From: Tetrahymena thermophila SB210
Taxonomy: Eukaryota > Ciliophora > Oligohymenophorea > Hymenostomatida > Tetrahymenidae
Length of the DNA: 64,000 nt
NCBI RefSeq assembly: GCF_000189635.1
Contig: NW_002476261.1
Location: forward strand, 1 to 64,000
Reading direction: 5' to 3'
The notes under the pieces were generated by a model. It saw nothing but the letters and a program-made list of their open reading frames with translations, ran no database searches and was not told the DNA's origin. Position 1 is the stretch's first letter; each line of letters starts with the position of its first letter. Of the stretch, positions 37,045 to 51,045 are shown piece by piece. The position numbers were made by a program, and so were the translations under genes.

Positions 37045-40000
37045 TCAACTAGGAATAATTAATGACAAATTTTCGAACTACTACGAGAGTTATTATTAAT
37101 CTAAAGTTTTGTAAAACGTAGCATTTAGATTTTAAAGATCACTAACCATCTATAAAAGCACTTTAAATTCATGATTACCATAACCAATGAACATTATTTC
37201 TTTTATAAGTTCATGTTTTGTTAATAAAGTTTATATTTATGAATCAGGTTTATTTGCAACTCCGTCTGTCAAGAAAAAGATTACTGTATTTTGAATAAAT
37301 TCTTTACTTTTTTAATGATTTAGTATTTATAATATGCTATCAAATATTCTAGAGTAATTAGTACCGTCACCGTGATTATTTTAAGGTATTTTTTAAATCA
37401 ATTATTTGTTTAAGTTTTCAAACATCGAATAAACAAAAGATTTATCATTAAATCCTATTAAAGTGCAAAAATCTTATTCACTTTTATCAAGTCTAAGATT
37501 AATAAAATTTTCTAACTCAGCTCTCAGATCCTACCAATTTTTACCATTCATACTACCACTTTCATCAAAGGCAATTATAAAATGCATAGGGCTAATTTAT
37601 TATTTACATTTCTATATTATTTAAGGATTGCATACCTCTTAAAAATCTATGTTATGTTATATACAAATTTAATAACCAATTAACTGCCAAAGCTTTTACC
37701 ACTTCTATCTTGATAATTCTTTTTCTTTTTAAGAATTTCCTGCATTCCAATCCCACGCTTCATGAATTTCTTTAAATTTACTCCATTTTAATAATTAACC
37801 TTAATATTTAATCGAAGTATTATCTTCATTGTCTAAGCATGTTATAAGTGCAGGCAAATTTTCTTTTTCAATTCTTACTCCGTTAAATGCAGCAAATCTA
37901 TGCCCACATTAAATAGTGTGTTTATTTTATTCTTTTCCTCTTGCATATTAACTATATTTCCAATGATCTTAATCACATACTTAGGCACAGCAAGGACATT
38001 TAAAATCACAAGTTAAGTAGTCATTTATAGTTGAAAATTCTTTTGCTATGTCTTTTGTTTGAAATTTATTTATATTATCAAACAGATTTTCTTTATTAAT
38101 AATTTCTTTGAGTTAATTAGAAAACTATTCAATAGATTGAATTTGCATTTAATTAAAAAAGTTTTTATTTAAATTAATCAATTTAGTAAGAAATATTTTA
38201 GCTTCAGAATCATTTATCTGTAAATAATCTGGTCTTAAGAGATTTACAGTTATTTAATTTCCCTCTACTTCAATTTCTTCTTTTTCATTTAGTAAAATTT
38301 AGAAAATGAACTTTTAAAAAGCAATCTATGATTATTAAACACTTGGTAAAGATAATTATTATTTTATTTTTATTTGGTTGGCAATTAAGCCTTTGTTTTT
38401 TTATTAAGCAAATAGTTTTTCAGCTTTAATATTTGACAAACTTTATAAAACAATTTAAACTGAATTTATTATTTAATTTTTCAATTCATATATTTTTTAT
38501 TAAATTTATTAAATTTATTATTAAGATTACAAAGTAGCTTCTTCTAAAATGACTTTGTTTGGGTCTTAAATATATTTAAAAGCTTCTTCTTAAGTGATGT
38601 TAATAAATTAAGATTAAATTCCTTTTATTATATTTTATTTACTCAATTAATTTTCATATACTTAAAGTGATTGATCGATAATAGAATCTGAAGCTTATTT
38701 AAATTTATCATAACAAAATTATTATATCTTTATTTCAAATTATATTGCTGATTATTTATCTATCACTTAATCTTTTTATGCATACTCTAAAAAGTGATTT
38801 TAGTAGCGTTATTTGTCTTATTCAAATTATTAAAGAGGCTAGTTTAAGCTGATTCTTTTATTTTATATATCTTATTAATATAACTACTATATTGCTAGCA
38901 TATTTAATCTATTTTCTGCTTGAGCTGTTAATTACAATTCAAAAATACTTAAATTTTGATTTGCTTCCTGTATATTTTTTTAAACAAGTGCGGCGATTTT
39001 TGATATTAACTCTTTATCGATTTTAGATATTTTAGAATTATTGATATTTTCTTTTATTTAGTTATTTATACTTTGAATATATTATTTAAAATTGAATATT
39101 ATAGAAAAATAATTTTAATTAGAAAGCTATTACTTTAACCAAGAAATAAAGCAAGTTTAGCATGAACTATGAACTTTAAGTTAATCAGCTTAAGCAAAAT
39201 TTTATAATTCTTTTTTTTTTTTATCGTAAGTCGTTTATATCCATAAAGAAATTCTTTAATACCATTTTTTATAATTTTCTTCAATATTTTTTTCATGAAG
39301 TTTTTTTATTCTATTCAACTCATCTTAAGGAGATGTTTCTTAAATTTTATATAAATCAAAAGTCATTTAACAATAATTTCCTATTTAATAAAAATCTAGA
39401 TAGTCTGTAAGCTTAGATGAAGTATAACTGTATTGGTTTTTTATAAAAGATTAATCTATAATTATTCCATAAGTTTCAAATAAAGAAGATATTAGATGAT
39501 TTATTTTCTATTCACAAAATCTAAAACTAAAAGTTTTTGAGTTATTGTAACTAATTAATTATCCAACTTCTGAAAAAGGTATTTTTTCAAATTAGCAAAA
39601 TGATAGTCTAATGCAAAATATCTAATAAATCTTATATAATGTATCTGATTAAATTAGAGATTAATTTAGATTTTATACCATCTAATCAAATTAATAATTT
39701 TTAATTGGGTTTTTTAGAAAGTGAACTAATCCACAGCCTATTTTTACAATACTATCTATATCTCTTTCTTCTGTATAACCTACTTCTGGCTTGATATTTA
39801 GGTTCCCTTTCAAATACAGTTTATAATTGCTTTCAATAAACTGAAATGATAATTTCATTTTTTACTCTTAATTTGAGTATTTTTCCTTAATTTATTTTAC
39901 TTCAAAATCAAATTTATAATTAAAACAAGTAATTTATTCATCTTGATTATTTAAAGCACATTCTTTTGCTTGAGTAAATATTCTATCAATAGCCTCTTTA

Positions 40001-43000
40001 ATTTATTAATCCTATTCTCTTGAGTGCTTATCTTAATAAATGTTGTTAAGATAATTATCTTTTTAAATCAATATCTAATAATTTAAGTAATTATTGTTTG
40101 AAGTTAAAATTTCTTGCGATACATCATTTTTAAACTCAATTTCAACATCTTTTTTGATTTATCCTTCTAAAAAATTAAAATGTTCATTTATTTAATATTA
40201 TTAAGTTGAATTATTATTTTATTCATTAAATAATTCAATAATATTATTCAATTCTTTTTAAAAAGTTTCGTTCATGTACTCATTGATCTTTTTTTTAATA
40301 AATTATTTTACTTTTTAATCATTTTCTTTATGCAAAATATCCTTATATGCTGTCAAGTCTGAATTTTAATTAATTGTTTCATAAATATCTTTCATTAATT
40401 TTAATAATTCTGGAATAGTTTTGACTAATTTAAAAGTTTTCTATTATTCTTATTAAGAAAGCTAAATGAGTTTTTAAATAATTTTATCTCCTAAATTTTA
40501 AACTCCTTCCACAAATGTAATTTGAGTTTCTAAATAATTCCAATTATTTTATTATTACTCGAGATCTATATATTTATATGAAAAAGCGGTAGGTAAATTT
40601 GTTGCATTTTCATGGCTTATTTCGATATGGTCAGATAATTTAGAATTTTATTCAAAAGATTTTAAAGCTTTATTTATTGCAACTTTGTTATTTTCATTAT
40701 TTGGATCCGCTTTTTAATTAAAAACAATTTCTACTACTCTTTTAGGTATTTAATTTGCCTTTAATTCCCTAGAAACATCAACACAGAGTTCTAATATTTT
40801 AGTCATTTCAGGTGTTAGTTGATCTTTCACATTGATAATTAAAAACTAGCTCACAGATAAGCAAAACAAAGTAAGCATTCTATCATAATCAGGATCATCT
40901 TTTTCTTAAGATAAAAGACCTTCTGAGTCTATTACTAAAATATAATCAAATTCAGGAATCTTTGATTTTACAAGTGTGCCATAGATTCCTCTTGTGCATC
41001 TACCATCACTCACATAAAAATCACATCCTAAAAAGTAATTAAGCAAAGTCGATTTACCTGAATTTTAAGGACCTATTATACTGATGATACAAAATTTTTT
41101 ATTAGTAAAATAACTATGCTAGAAGCACTAATACAGAAACTCAAAAGGATAGTAAAAAGTCTCTCCGTCTATGATTTCAAAAGGAAATCCGTTATATATC
41201 ATAGTTGCATATGCCTCAATTAATTAACTATTTTTTGAATAGCTAGTATGTTTATACCACAATTGTATAATTTCTCTCCAAAATAGTTCAACAGATATTT
41301 GGTTATCTAATATTTATTAATCTAATTTTTACATTTTTTATATATCTTCTTTTTCTTTTGAATAAATAAGATTTCTTTTTTCTTCCTTTAATAAGCCAAC
41401 CCTTTAATTATTAACCTCTTTTAGTTTCTAAATGAACAAAAGCATATTGTGATAAAGGTTTTTACTATCACAAATTATCTTCTCAAAAAGATTAGCACCA
41501 TAACTTCTACTTTTGTCATCTTTGACTTTAAGGGTTTTATATTTATGTTCGTATTTTTCAAATTTTTACCTTCTTTATTTTATTTCTAGGTCAGTACTAT
41601 TCTTAAATTTTCTATCACTACACTCCATTAAAGTTTTTTAGTACTTTGAAAAAATACTATAAAAATAGAACAATTTGCTTGCTGAAATATCATCTATCTA
41701 TTATAGTTCATCACAAATTACATTTACCTTCTATAATTCTTCATACATCCATTCATTATTTATTTAACTTGATTTTTAGATTTGATTTTACTGACTGTTT
41801 TGAGAAAAAAATCTTTCAATGAATAAGTTTAAAGAGCTTTCATTTTCTGATTCTGTATTAACTAAATTATCTAACATTATTCTTGTTTGATTTATGTGAT
41901 ATTTTTTTTTCTCATCATTTATTAATTTAAGATTTGGTAGAGTAATTAATTTTTTTTTTTTTAACCAGGCTAGAGTTTCATTTTTTAAATTACAGTTTGT
42001 AATTTAGCTATCACAAAGCTGACTATTTTCATCTGTATCACGAATTAATAAGCAGTATTTTTTATTATTTTTTTCTAATATTTAGATAACTCTTTCAAGT
42101 TCATTAAGTTTATTATTTTTTATTAAGCTTATGTTTACCTACAGGATATAATAAACAAAGAAACCTAAAATGTATTATTCATCTAATAAAGAAGCATCTC
42201 CATGGAAGTCAGCTACAAAATATTTTCTTTTATTTTGTTAAAATATGTGATTTGATTGGATATCAGCACTCGAGATAAAGCTGTAAGAACCATCACTTAT
42301 TGCAAAATTAGTTGCAAAAGTTTCATTTAAAAATTAAGATTTTCCTTTTTGAAATCCTATTCCTAAAGAAGCTACTACTTAATCTTATTTTTTTAACAGC
42401 CAAAAACTCTAAAATATTAGTTATTACTAAAATTTATAGCTATTATCTTCCATTTTTAATAATTTAGTTCTTAATAGAGGAACTGGGTTTGCAAATCCTA
42501 GCAAGAGTATTAACTTAAGCTAAGCTTAGCTGTCAGAATATTCCATCAGATATTCAAAAACAGTTTTTTTGTTTATCAAAAATCTATTTTGTTTAACTTA
42601 ATTTTTCATTAAACATTCTTAAATTTTTTAAAAAACAATATCTAGATTTTAATTTCTTTTTGATAAGTATATTATTAGATCGTAAAGTCTAGAAGAAAAA
42701 AGTGAATCTGAATTAATGTATAAATCTGTAATGTCTTTAATCCATGCTTCAATCTAAGTAATTTTTTATTAAGAATTATGATACTCTAGCAATTAGTTTA
42801 AATCTATGCATTTGCCTATTTTGAATAGTTCATCTCGTTTATTTTATATTTAAAGCTAATTTTCAAAATCAAAATAAAATGTCATAGTTTAATCCTATAA
42901 TTCATAAAGATTTCTACCATAAATCTTCTTTAATATTTAACACTTCGAAAGGTTTTAATCTATATCTTTTACAAATTTTATACTCTATTCATTTAATTAG

Positions 43001-45357
43001 TAAATAAATGTAAGGCCAGTTCTATCAATTTATTTTGATATGTAATTAAGTTGATCCTCATCTATCTGAAAGTTAGATAATTATTTTCTAAGAATGAATT
43101 GAATGAGCTCAATTTTTTTTTCAATTTAAGAGCAAGAGAATTACAAAAGTTAAATATAGTATTAATCAAGGTTCTCAAGGTTGTTTGCATTTAAAATACT
43201 TTCATCAATTTTTAGAAGCTTGATTATTAGCTAATATTAATTATCGAGCAGTGCTTTCAAGCCTTAACTCTAGATGTCTAATAAAAATTTGTAAATCTTA
43301 GAAAAATAAAGTTCTTAATTATCTTTTGGCTTATTTATATCTACAAGAAGAACAGATTTATAATACAAACTATTTATGTTTAGTTCATTGCTTTAGAATA
43401 TTTGTTCTAAGATTTAAAAATCTTCATGATTTTTATCTAAGTTGTATTTTTCAACTAGCCTTTACAGCTAATCCTAAGAATCATCTTAATTAATTAGTTT
43501 TTTTATAATAAATTTTTCATTAAATTTAGTTTCACTTAAGTTAAACAAGGTTTAAAGTTTTTTCTTTAAGCTTAAAGAGTAAATCTACTCAAGGTATTTT
43601 CTTATAGATGTGTTGCGAGAAATCTCTTCCTCTATTAATTTAAATCTTTCTATATTATTTTTAATTTATTCTTGATGTTATTAAATTTTGAAATAATACT
43701 AATCTAATATTATTTAACTTTCAATTTCTGAAACTTAAAATTTTATTTATCCAAATTATTATTAACAAAATTTAGATGTTTTTTCATTTAAAAATGGATA
43801 CTGCTAATGTATGTCAAATATTTTTTTTTCTATTATTTCATTTCCATTTTCTATATATTTTTAGAAAAGGCTAGATTATAACCCTTCCATCTTCATTTAT
43901 TAAACTAATTATTAAATTTCTTCATCATTAAGAGATTACCTAAACAAAGGTATTTACTATTTTATACTATTTATTATTAAATTATCATTATCGCTATTTT
44001 TTTACTCTTCAGTTATTTCATTAACCAATGCCATAACATTATTAACATGACAGTCAAGAATATGTTTATCGATGCACTCATTAATGCTTTTTTAAGGTAG
44101 CTTTTTAAGTAGTACTTAAGCTAGCTCATTAATAAAATTGTTGTAATGATCTATATTTTTAGGAACATAAAGACCTATTTTGAATTTTTATTATAAAATT
44201 TTCAAAATTTTTTCTTCTTCTTGAAACTGATAAGAATTTCCTTTTTAAGTTTCTTCATCATTTTATTTTGCTTCATTCATTTGATCAGAAATTTAATCTT
44301 AAGAATTAGCTTTATTATCATCTAAGATATTTTAATTTTTGATATTTATCTCTAAAACACTAGCTTATTATACTAACAAGGTTTATTATAGATTTTATTG
44401 GTTATTTAACTCTTTGTTACTATTAGTTGAAATACTTTTTATATTTCTTTCTGATTTATCATTTTCTTAAGGTATTTCTTGAATCTAAAGTTGTTCATTA
44501 GAACTTTGGCATTATTAATTCTAATTTTGTAAAATAGGTTTTTAAATATTTTCTGGATGACGATTTCCTTACAAAATAAATTGAATTTTCTAATAAACGC
44601 TAATCATTTCAGATATTTTAGATCTTGAGTATGCTGTTATCATTTATTGTTTGCAATTTTAAGAGAGATCTTGCACTTATTAAATATCTTAAAACTAATT
44701 ATTAAGAATTAGGTCTTTAAATTGGTCAAATATTTTACTGGAATCGCTTTCATAATCTGTGTCTTCTTCAATCATTTATTAGAATTAATTTTCGTTAGAG
44801 AATCTTATAAATTCTGATTTAATTTAGACTTCATCTTAAGCAATATTTTTGGGATCAGACATATACACTTAAATAAGCTTGTTAATATTACTTGCATTAA
44901 ATGTTTGAACGTATTCTTTTGCTAACTTTTATCCCAATTTGCTAATGTAATTTATATTTTAAGCATTGCAATTTAATATTGTTTCTAAATTTTAAAAGAA
45001 AATTTCAAATTCAGAAATTTCAATTCCAGCTTTCTTTTTCAAGAGGTCTAATAAATTTTTTTGTTAATTTATGTTATAAAAGCATTTTTAAATTTTGTAT
45101 ATGCTGATAGGTTAATCATCATTCTATTTTATTTCTTCAAATTATAGAGCTTCTTTAATATTTTCTTAAGATGCCTTTTAGTCTTCTTCCTTTTAGCTTA
45201 AGCAACTTTAGGAGTTTAAATCTTGACTGCCTTTATCAGTTTCAGGTGTGTAAGTATTTTAATTATCACATAGATTAGTATTAACTTTACAATCATTTTT
45301 TTCAACTTGATCATGTTAAGCATTTTATTTTTTTTAATCTTACTAACTTTCGTTCAT
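37045..45357 (-). CDS. Giant VLIG/URGCP-type GTPase fused to a von Willebrand A domain
   Basis: One uninterrupted frame of 2770 codons, ATG 45357 to TGA 37047-37045. Residues 1-900 are charged, Q/N-rich and helical. Around 985-1080 a segment resembles the degenerate first domain of very large interferon-inducible GTPases: GFQKGKSQFLNE (1001 on) and VADFHGD. The true G domain follows: P-loop GPQNSGKSTLLN at 1429-1440, the family signature SDGRCTRG, G3 motif DSEGL at 1477-1481, then LTPEMTKIL and VFNQKAD, a possible G4. This order is characteristic of VLIG/GVIN and URGCP proteins. Residues about 1600-2500 are long helical, coiled-coil-like. A VWA domain closes the protein, with the metal-site motif DESGSM at 2598-2603, a Thr in HGDGTNYSRIF and FFLTDGVA. 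VWA domains bind protein ligands through Mg; the GTPase part probably self-assembles. No signal peptide, so cytosolic. Substrate and role unknown. Confidence 0.9.
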
Positions 45358-47053
45358 TTAGATTAGTTATTATTTTTACTATTTCAAATTTTATGTTTCC
45401 TAATTTATTTTTTATTATAGAAATATATTAAATTTTATATCAGTCCATCTACCATTTATAAAAAAATAATTAATTTAATAAAACACTTTTATTATACATG
45501 AATCGCTTTTTATTACTTTTTAGAATATTTAAAAATTAGATTATTTTGGAAAACAGTAATAATTTTTAAATTAATATTCCACAATCTTTCTATTTATGTA
45601 TTCTCATATTGGGTAGATTTTGAATTTTTTAAATTTTTGTATGGAAAAAAAAATTTTTTATTGTATTTTAAAAATCTAATATAAAATAGATGAGTTAAGG
45701 TTTGCTGTGAAATAAAAACATTTGTTTTTAAATTTCCTCTTTTAGAAGTTTTATTTTAATAATTAATTTTAAAATGATTATTTGAAATATACAAATTTAG
45801 GTAGTTAGTATATTCAAATATATTTTGAAAATAAAAATAGTTTTTACATTAAATTTAAGAGCTATTTTGATTTGATTAGTACTAACTTTATAAAATATGA
45901 TTATTATTCTGAACTTTTTATCCTGTCTTGAAATTCTGAATATTTGAATTTTTTATAATTCATTAATTTTAAAATATCATAAAGCCTTAATACATAATGT
46001 TATTAAGGTTAAAAATTAATAAAAATTAATTAGCTCACCTACAATAATATTTATATTTAAAATTTAAAGAAACTTTATTTAGTTATGCTTTGAAATCAAA
46101 TTAATAAAATTATAAAAAATTAAAAAGATAATGTTTTTAATTTATAATTTGATTTTTTAAAAACGAATCTACTACTAAATAATCTTGAATGTAAAATTTA
46201 AGATAATTAAAATTAAAAATATTTATTTATAATAGTAATAGATCATTTATATTTAAAGATATTTTTAAAGTAAAAAAATTAAACATTTATAATTAAATTA
46301 TTTTTAAACAAATTTTAAAGGATTCTTCTTGGCTTCATAAAGCTTTTTCAATTGAATAAGTAATTTTAAAAGAGGTACATTATTTCATTTTAATAGTTTT
46401 TAATAAGAGTGAAACAATTTTTACTATTTATATGAATTCTAAATTAAAAAATAAATTCTATAAAATAAAATTTATTAAATAATTTAGTGTTAAAAAATAT
46501 TCATAATCTTTATTGGATTAGTTAGTTTTTTAATAATTTAAATTTTTTTATTTTTAGATATTCTATTATTTAATTTGAAATTTAAATAAAAATAATAAAT
46601 TATCTTAATATAATTTTTAAAAATTGAGAATAAAAATAAATTAAATTAGTTTTACATTTTAATTCAATTTCCAAAAAATATTTTAGATTTTTACTTATTA
46701 ATATCCAAATAAAATATCATATCTTTTGAAGATTTTATAAAGATTAATATATGAGGTAACTCATTTATATTAAACTAATATAAAAATTAATTTATTTTAT
46801 ATGAACTGAAGATTCCCAAAGAATATTACTTATACATACAAAAATGAATAGGATGGATAGCAGGATAGATAGTAGATTCCTTTATTAAAATGAAAAAAAT
46901 ACATATTGTTTTTAAGGAATTGTATGCAAATAAATTGGAAGGAAAATAAATAAATTGAAAAATAAAAACTAAAATAAATACAAATATCATATCATCATAT
47001 AAGTATTAAAGTTAGAAAAGAAAGAAAAGTACAAGAATTACAGCATATATAAG
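45358..47053. other. Divergent intergenic region
   Basis: 1.7 kb between head-to-head starts (45357 minus, 47054 plus). Almost pure A/T with no recognised gene, repeat or RNA. The 46850-47050 part is purine-rich on the plus strand and is likely 5' untranslated sequence of the next gene. Confidence 0.6.
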
Positions 47054-49161
47054 ATGATAGGAAAAACTTAGGTATGTGTTTCTATTAAAATTAATAGCAA
47101 TAAGGAATAAATATTTTATTTTTTGGATTTAAAATTCAAAAATGATTTTAGAAATTATAAATTAGTCTATTTTTTGCATTTCCAATTAAGTGTGAATCAA
47201 TTTAAAGCTTAATCAACTACAAATTTTCACCATTAAATCATTTATTTATTTTATATTTATTAAAAATAGCAAAGATTAAATAAGTGCTTAATTCAAGTTA
47301 TACAAAAGTAGTTCTCTCAATAGAGAAGCACTCAACTTAAGTTTTATGATGGTGGTAACAGATAATCTATTTCTGGTATTAGAGCCACTATTTTTGGTGC
47401 TACAGGATTTATGGGTCCTTATGTAACTAAAATTGTTTTTAAAAAGAGATTAGCTATCATAAAAATAAATAACTCTGTTGATTGAAATGCTTAAAAAATA
47501 AAAATCTTAATACAAATAGCTTCATTTTATTAATAAAAGACATTTATTTATACAATATGTTAGGGATTAAGCATGCGAAATAGGTTTTAAAATCCATAAT
47601 TAGAAATAATTTGAATCTTTTCAATTAAAATAGGGAAACATAATAAAAATATTAAACATAATTAGTATGCGATTGTTTTGGAAAAAGATAAACAATAAAA
47701 AAAGTTTCAATCAATAGGGATTAAAGATAGCTATTCTTTTGTTTGTAAAAGTGAATTAAATAAAATTATTATATAAAAAAGATTGGTGCTGCCTTAGGTT
47801 ATATTGGTAGTGATGTTATTTTCCCTCACAACCACGTTTATGCTTATGATGATTACGTTAAAGAATTAAAATTATGTGCTGGTAGTGGTCAAAGCTATAT
47901 AATGAGACACTTCAATTACGACGATGATAATATGTATGATATGGCAATTAAGAACTCCAATGTTGTTATCAACCTTGTTGGTTCCAGATTATAAAACAAG
48001 AACTTCTAAAAAGCTGCTTATGCAAATATTCACGTTGCTAAGAAGATTGCAGAAGCTTGTGCTAGAAATCCTAATGTTAGACGTCTTATTCATTTCTCAG
48101 CAGCTGGAGGTAATTTCATTATATCAGTTAAAATAAATTCAATTAAAAGATTTTATAAATATAAATAATATCTTTATTGTATCTATTAAAACAATATTTA
48201 TTTATTTTCATAAAATATTAATTAGCTGATACTAAATCTCCTTCTCCTGATCTCCATGTACATTTTATTGCCTTTTAATTGAAAAAAAAAAAAACAAACA
48301 AACAACATGATTTGTTTTATTGTGAAATATGAGATAATTAAATATCATGAAATCTCTGCTCTAAATAAAAAATATTAGAAATAATTAATCAAGATATTTA
48401 TGCAAACAATTAAATCACAATTGATAATCAAATCAAAAATTAATTTATAATAAAAAATATGATTGAAATGGAATAAAAAAACGCTCATAATTTTATATTA
48501 TAATTATATAGACTAAGTTCCATGGTGAAGAAGCTGTTTTAAATGCTTTCCCTAATGCTACAATTTTCAGACCTTGCACAGTTTATGGTATGTAAGATTA
48601 CTTTATTCGTCACTGGATCAAGGAAAGAGATTGGTGGTACCACTTCAACATCGTTACTGATGATTGTACTGCTAAGAGACAACCCATCTTGATTAACGAT
48701 GTTGCTTAATGCGTTCTTAATGCTCTTAAACTCTAAGAATCTGCTGGTTAAATTTACGAATTAGGTAATTTTTTGATTTCATTTATTCATTCATGCAGAC
48801 TTATAAACTTAGACAAATTGAAACCCATTAACATTATTATAAACATTAATGAATAGGTGGTCCTCATGTTTATTCTAGATTGGAAGTCTTTGAAATGCTT
48901 GCTAACTTAAGTGGCAGACCTCCTAAACTTGCTCACATTCCTCACGATATCGCTTTAAAAATCACATAAAACTTCTACAACTGGGAGTTTTTCAATATGG
49001 AAAAAGTAATTAAGGATAAGCTTGATTTAATTGTTACTGGAAAGCATAAAACTATTTCTGATTTATATGTTCAACCAGTTTCCTTCCCATAAGGTGCCGA
49101 ACAATTCATCGACGATGTCAGATATAGAGGTGTTGAAACTCACGACAACCTCGAAAAGTGA
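47054..49161 (+). CDS. NDUFA9: Mitochondrial complex I 39-kDa subunit (NDUFA9-like)
   Basis: Six exons: 47054-47071, 47270-47422, 47782-48109, 48226-48257, 48512-48764, 48857-49161; 362 codons. The N-terminus (about 45 residues, rich in Q, R, K, S) is a mitochondrial presequence split over the first two exons. The atypical short-chain-dehydrogenase fold follows: GATGFMG at 49-55 binds NADPH, then FPHNHVYAYDD, VINLVGS, RLIHFSAAG, KFHGEEAVLNAFPNATIFRP and YELGGPHVYSR, all typical of NDUFA9, which binds a structural NADPH near the quinone end of complex I. For exon 2 the donor GTAACT was chosen over a later GTTTTT because it gives the family's usual spacing. Introns are 115-359 bp. The call is firm; the exact exon 2/3 join is less so. 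Confidence 0.92.
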
Positions 49162-50479
49162 AAACTTAAAAAATATTTTTTTCAATGCCAATCTTTGTCT
49201 TCTTCTTTAAAACTAAAGCATAAATAAATTTAATTAAATTAACCTTGGATTAAATAATTCCTTTGTTTATGTTTATAAATATATCTTTACTGTAGAAGAA
49301 ATGATTGTGTTACTTACTTACTTACATTAATTCCCATTAATCTGTTATTTTATTTATTACTAATGTAAATTAATTAATTCAATAAAGCATACATAATTAA
49401 TTTTAATTTTCCAAAATTTTAACTGTGACAATTGCAATAATAAATTTAAATCAAAAAATTAACAATATTTTGGTGAAAAAGAATTGAAATATTATATAAA
49501 TATTTTATCCATTTATATTAATTTAATAAGATTGAATTCATTAATTTTTTCTTCTAATTAAATATTGTAAAAATTTAGCCCTAATATCAGGGACCTTGAT
49601 TTTAGCATAAATTAATTAACTTAATTTTAATTTTAATTAGTTGAAAAACCTTTATTTTTTGACAAACATTTTTTAAATGTCCCTCACTGTCTATTATATT
49701 TGATCCTCTCATATTCAATAAAATTTTATTTTGTTAGCTCTTCTGTCATTATTTTTGAAATATATTAATGTTAACTCAAAGAATGTTTTGACAAGTCTTT
49801 TGATTTTCAAAAAATATGTAAATTATATTTTATTGATGGAATAATTAAGAGTTTATTACTCTTTATAGTTATTAAATACTAAAATAATAAATTTGATTGA
49901 TTTTTTTTAATTTTGTGTTTTGTAAATATTTGCATTATAATCAAAATGAATTTTTTAAATTAAAGAATATTGCAATCAAAATGTTTAAATTTATAATTTA
50001 ATTCTAATTTTTATATGCAAAATAAAATGATCGAAGTAATATATAATTAGAATTCTAAGTTTATTGCTATTTGTAGATACAAAAATGATAAATTTGATTG
50101 ATGTTTTTTTCAATTGAATATTTTTGAAACTTTCGCATTTTTATTAGACTACACATTTTATTTATAAAATTAGGATAATTAAAATGTTTAAATTATTATT
50201 TTTGAGAAATAAAATCTAAAAATAAAATAATTAGAGCTATAAGCTTTATAATATATACTTAAAATTATTATATACAAAAATCCAATTTATTTTTCATACT
50301 TTTGGCAATATCATTTCAAAAATAAAAAAAGTAAGATATTTATTATGCCAAAAGTTTGAATTTTTTATTTGAAATTTAATTTGATATTTTTATATAAAAT
50401 AGTGAAGCAATTCTGAATATGTAAATTTATATAAATTTAATGTTTGTTAATAAGCTATTTTTATTATTTAATAATTAAA
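49162..50479. other. AT-rich intergenic region
   Basis: 3' flank of the complex I gene and further AT-rich DNA with no recognised gene, RNA or repeat. Confidence 0.6.
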
Positions 50480-50645
50480 TATTATTTTGTGTTTTTTATT
50501 TCATTATTTTATTTTTATTTAATTAATTTTTATTTTTTTATTTTTTTATTTTTTTATTTTCATATTTTCTTATTTTCTTATTTTCAAATTTTATATTTTA
50601 TATTTTTTAATTTATCTTAATTTTTATTTTTATTATTTATTATTT
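50480..50645. repeat. T-rich low-complexity tract
   Basis: Runs of TTTTATTTTTATTT-like units with occasional C on the plus strand, giving an almost pure pyrimidine/A tract. It borders the higher-GC island at 50646. Confidence 0.8.
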
Positions 50646-51045
50646 CTTTTTCGTAACTTCCAAAGAATCTTGCTCAAGCTGCATCTCCGTGATCATAATT
50701 TGGTGGGTTTTCCTATAAAAAAATACTAATTATATATTTTAGGGAAGAGGCTGTAAATTCTTTTACAAAAGCTATTATTAATCATGCAATAATTCATATT
50801 ATTTTAAAATTAAGATATTTCTTTTCACTTTTTGCGAATATGATGATGATGATATAATATATTCAAAAGTTTTAAAGAAGCATATTGTTAAAAATAATGA
50901 GCAGACAGAGGAGCTCTTCATGCTCACCGAGGTTGATATTTAAAAACTTGCCTCGCCTGAAAAACTTTCTTATAAATTAATGCATGTATAGTTTTGTATT
51001 TTTATTTACGGCATTGCGTATTTCTTTTATTTCTTTTTTCTTTTT
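50646..51045. other. Unresolved coding-like or structured-RNA island
   Basis: Two G/C-richer patches stand out. At 50650-50720 the plus strand has GTGATCATAATTTGGTGGG followed by TTTTCC, which recalls stem-loop I of U1 snRNA, but no ACTTACCT 5' end is present; the minus strand there reads ENPPNYDHGDAA before TGA. At 50830-51000 the plus strand reads IVKNNEQTEELFMLTEVDIQ, then LASPEKLSYKLMH, with good codon composition, and could be an exon. The same bases also fold as two hairpins, GAGCA/TGCTC and CGAGG/CCTCG. I could not assemble a gene with start, introns and stop, so it is left unassigned. Confidence 0.35.

Noticed and set aside
50333-50927. Long minus-strand frame starting MKSSSVCS
   Set aside because: After the first 20 residues it turns into K/N/I/Q low complexity read from the T-rich tract; not a credible protein.
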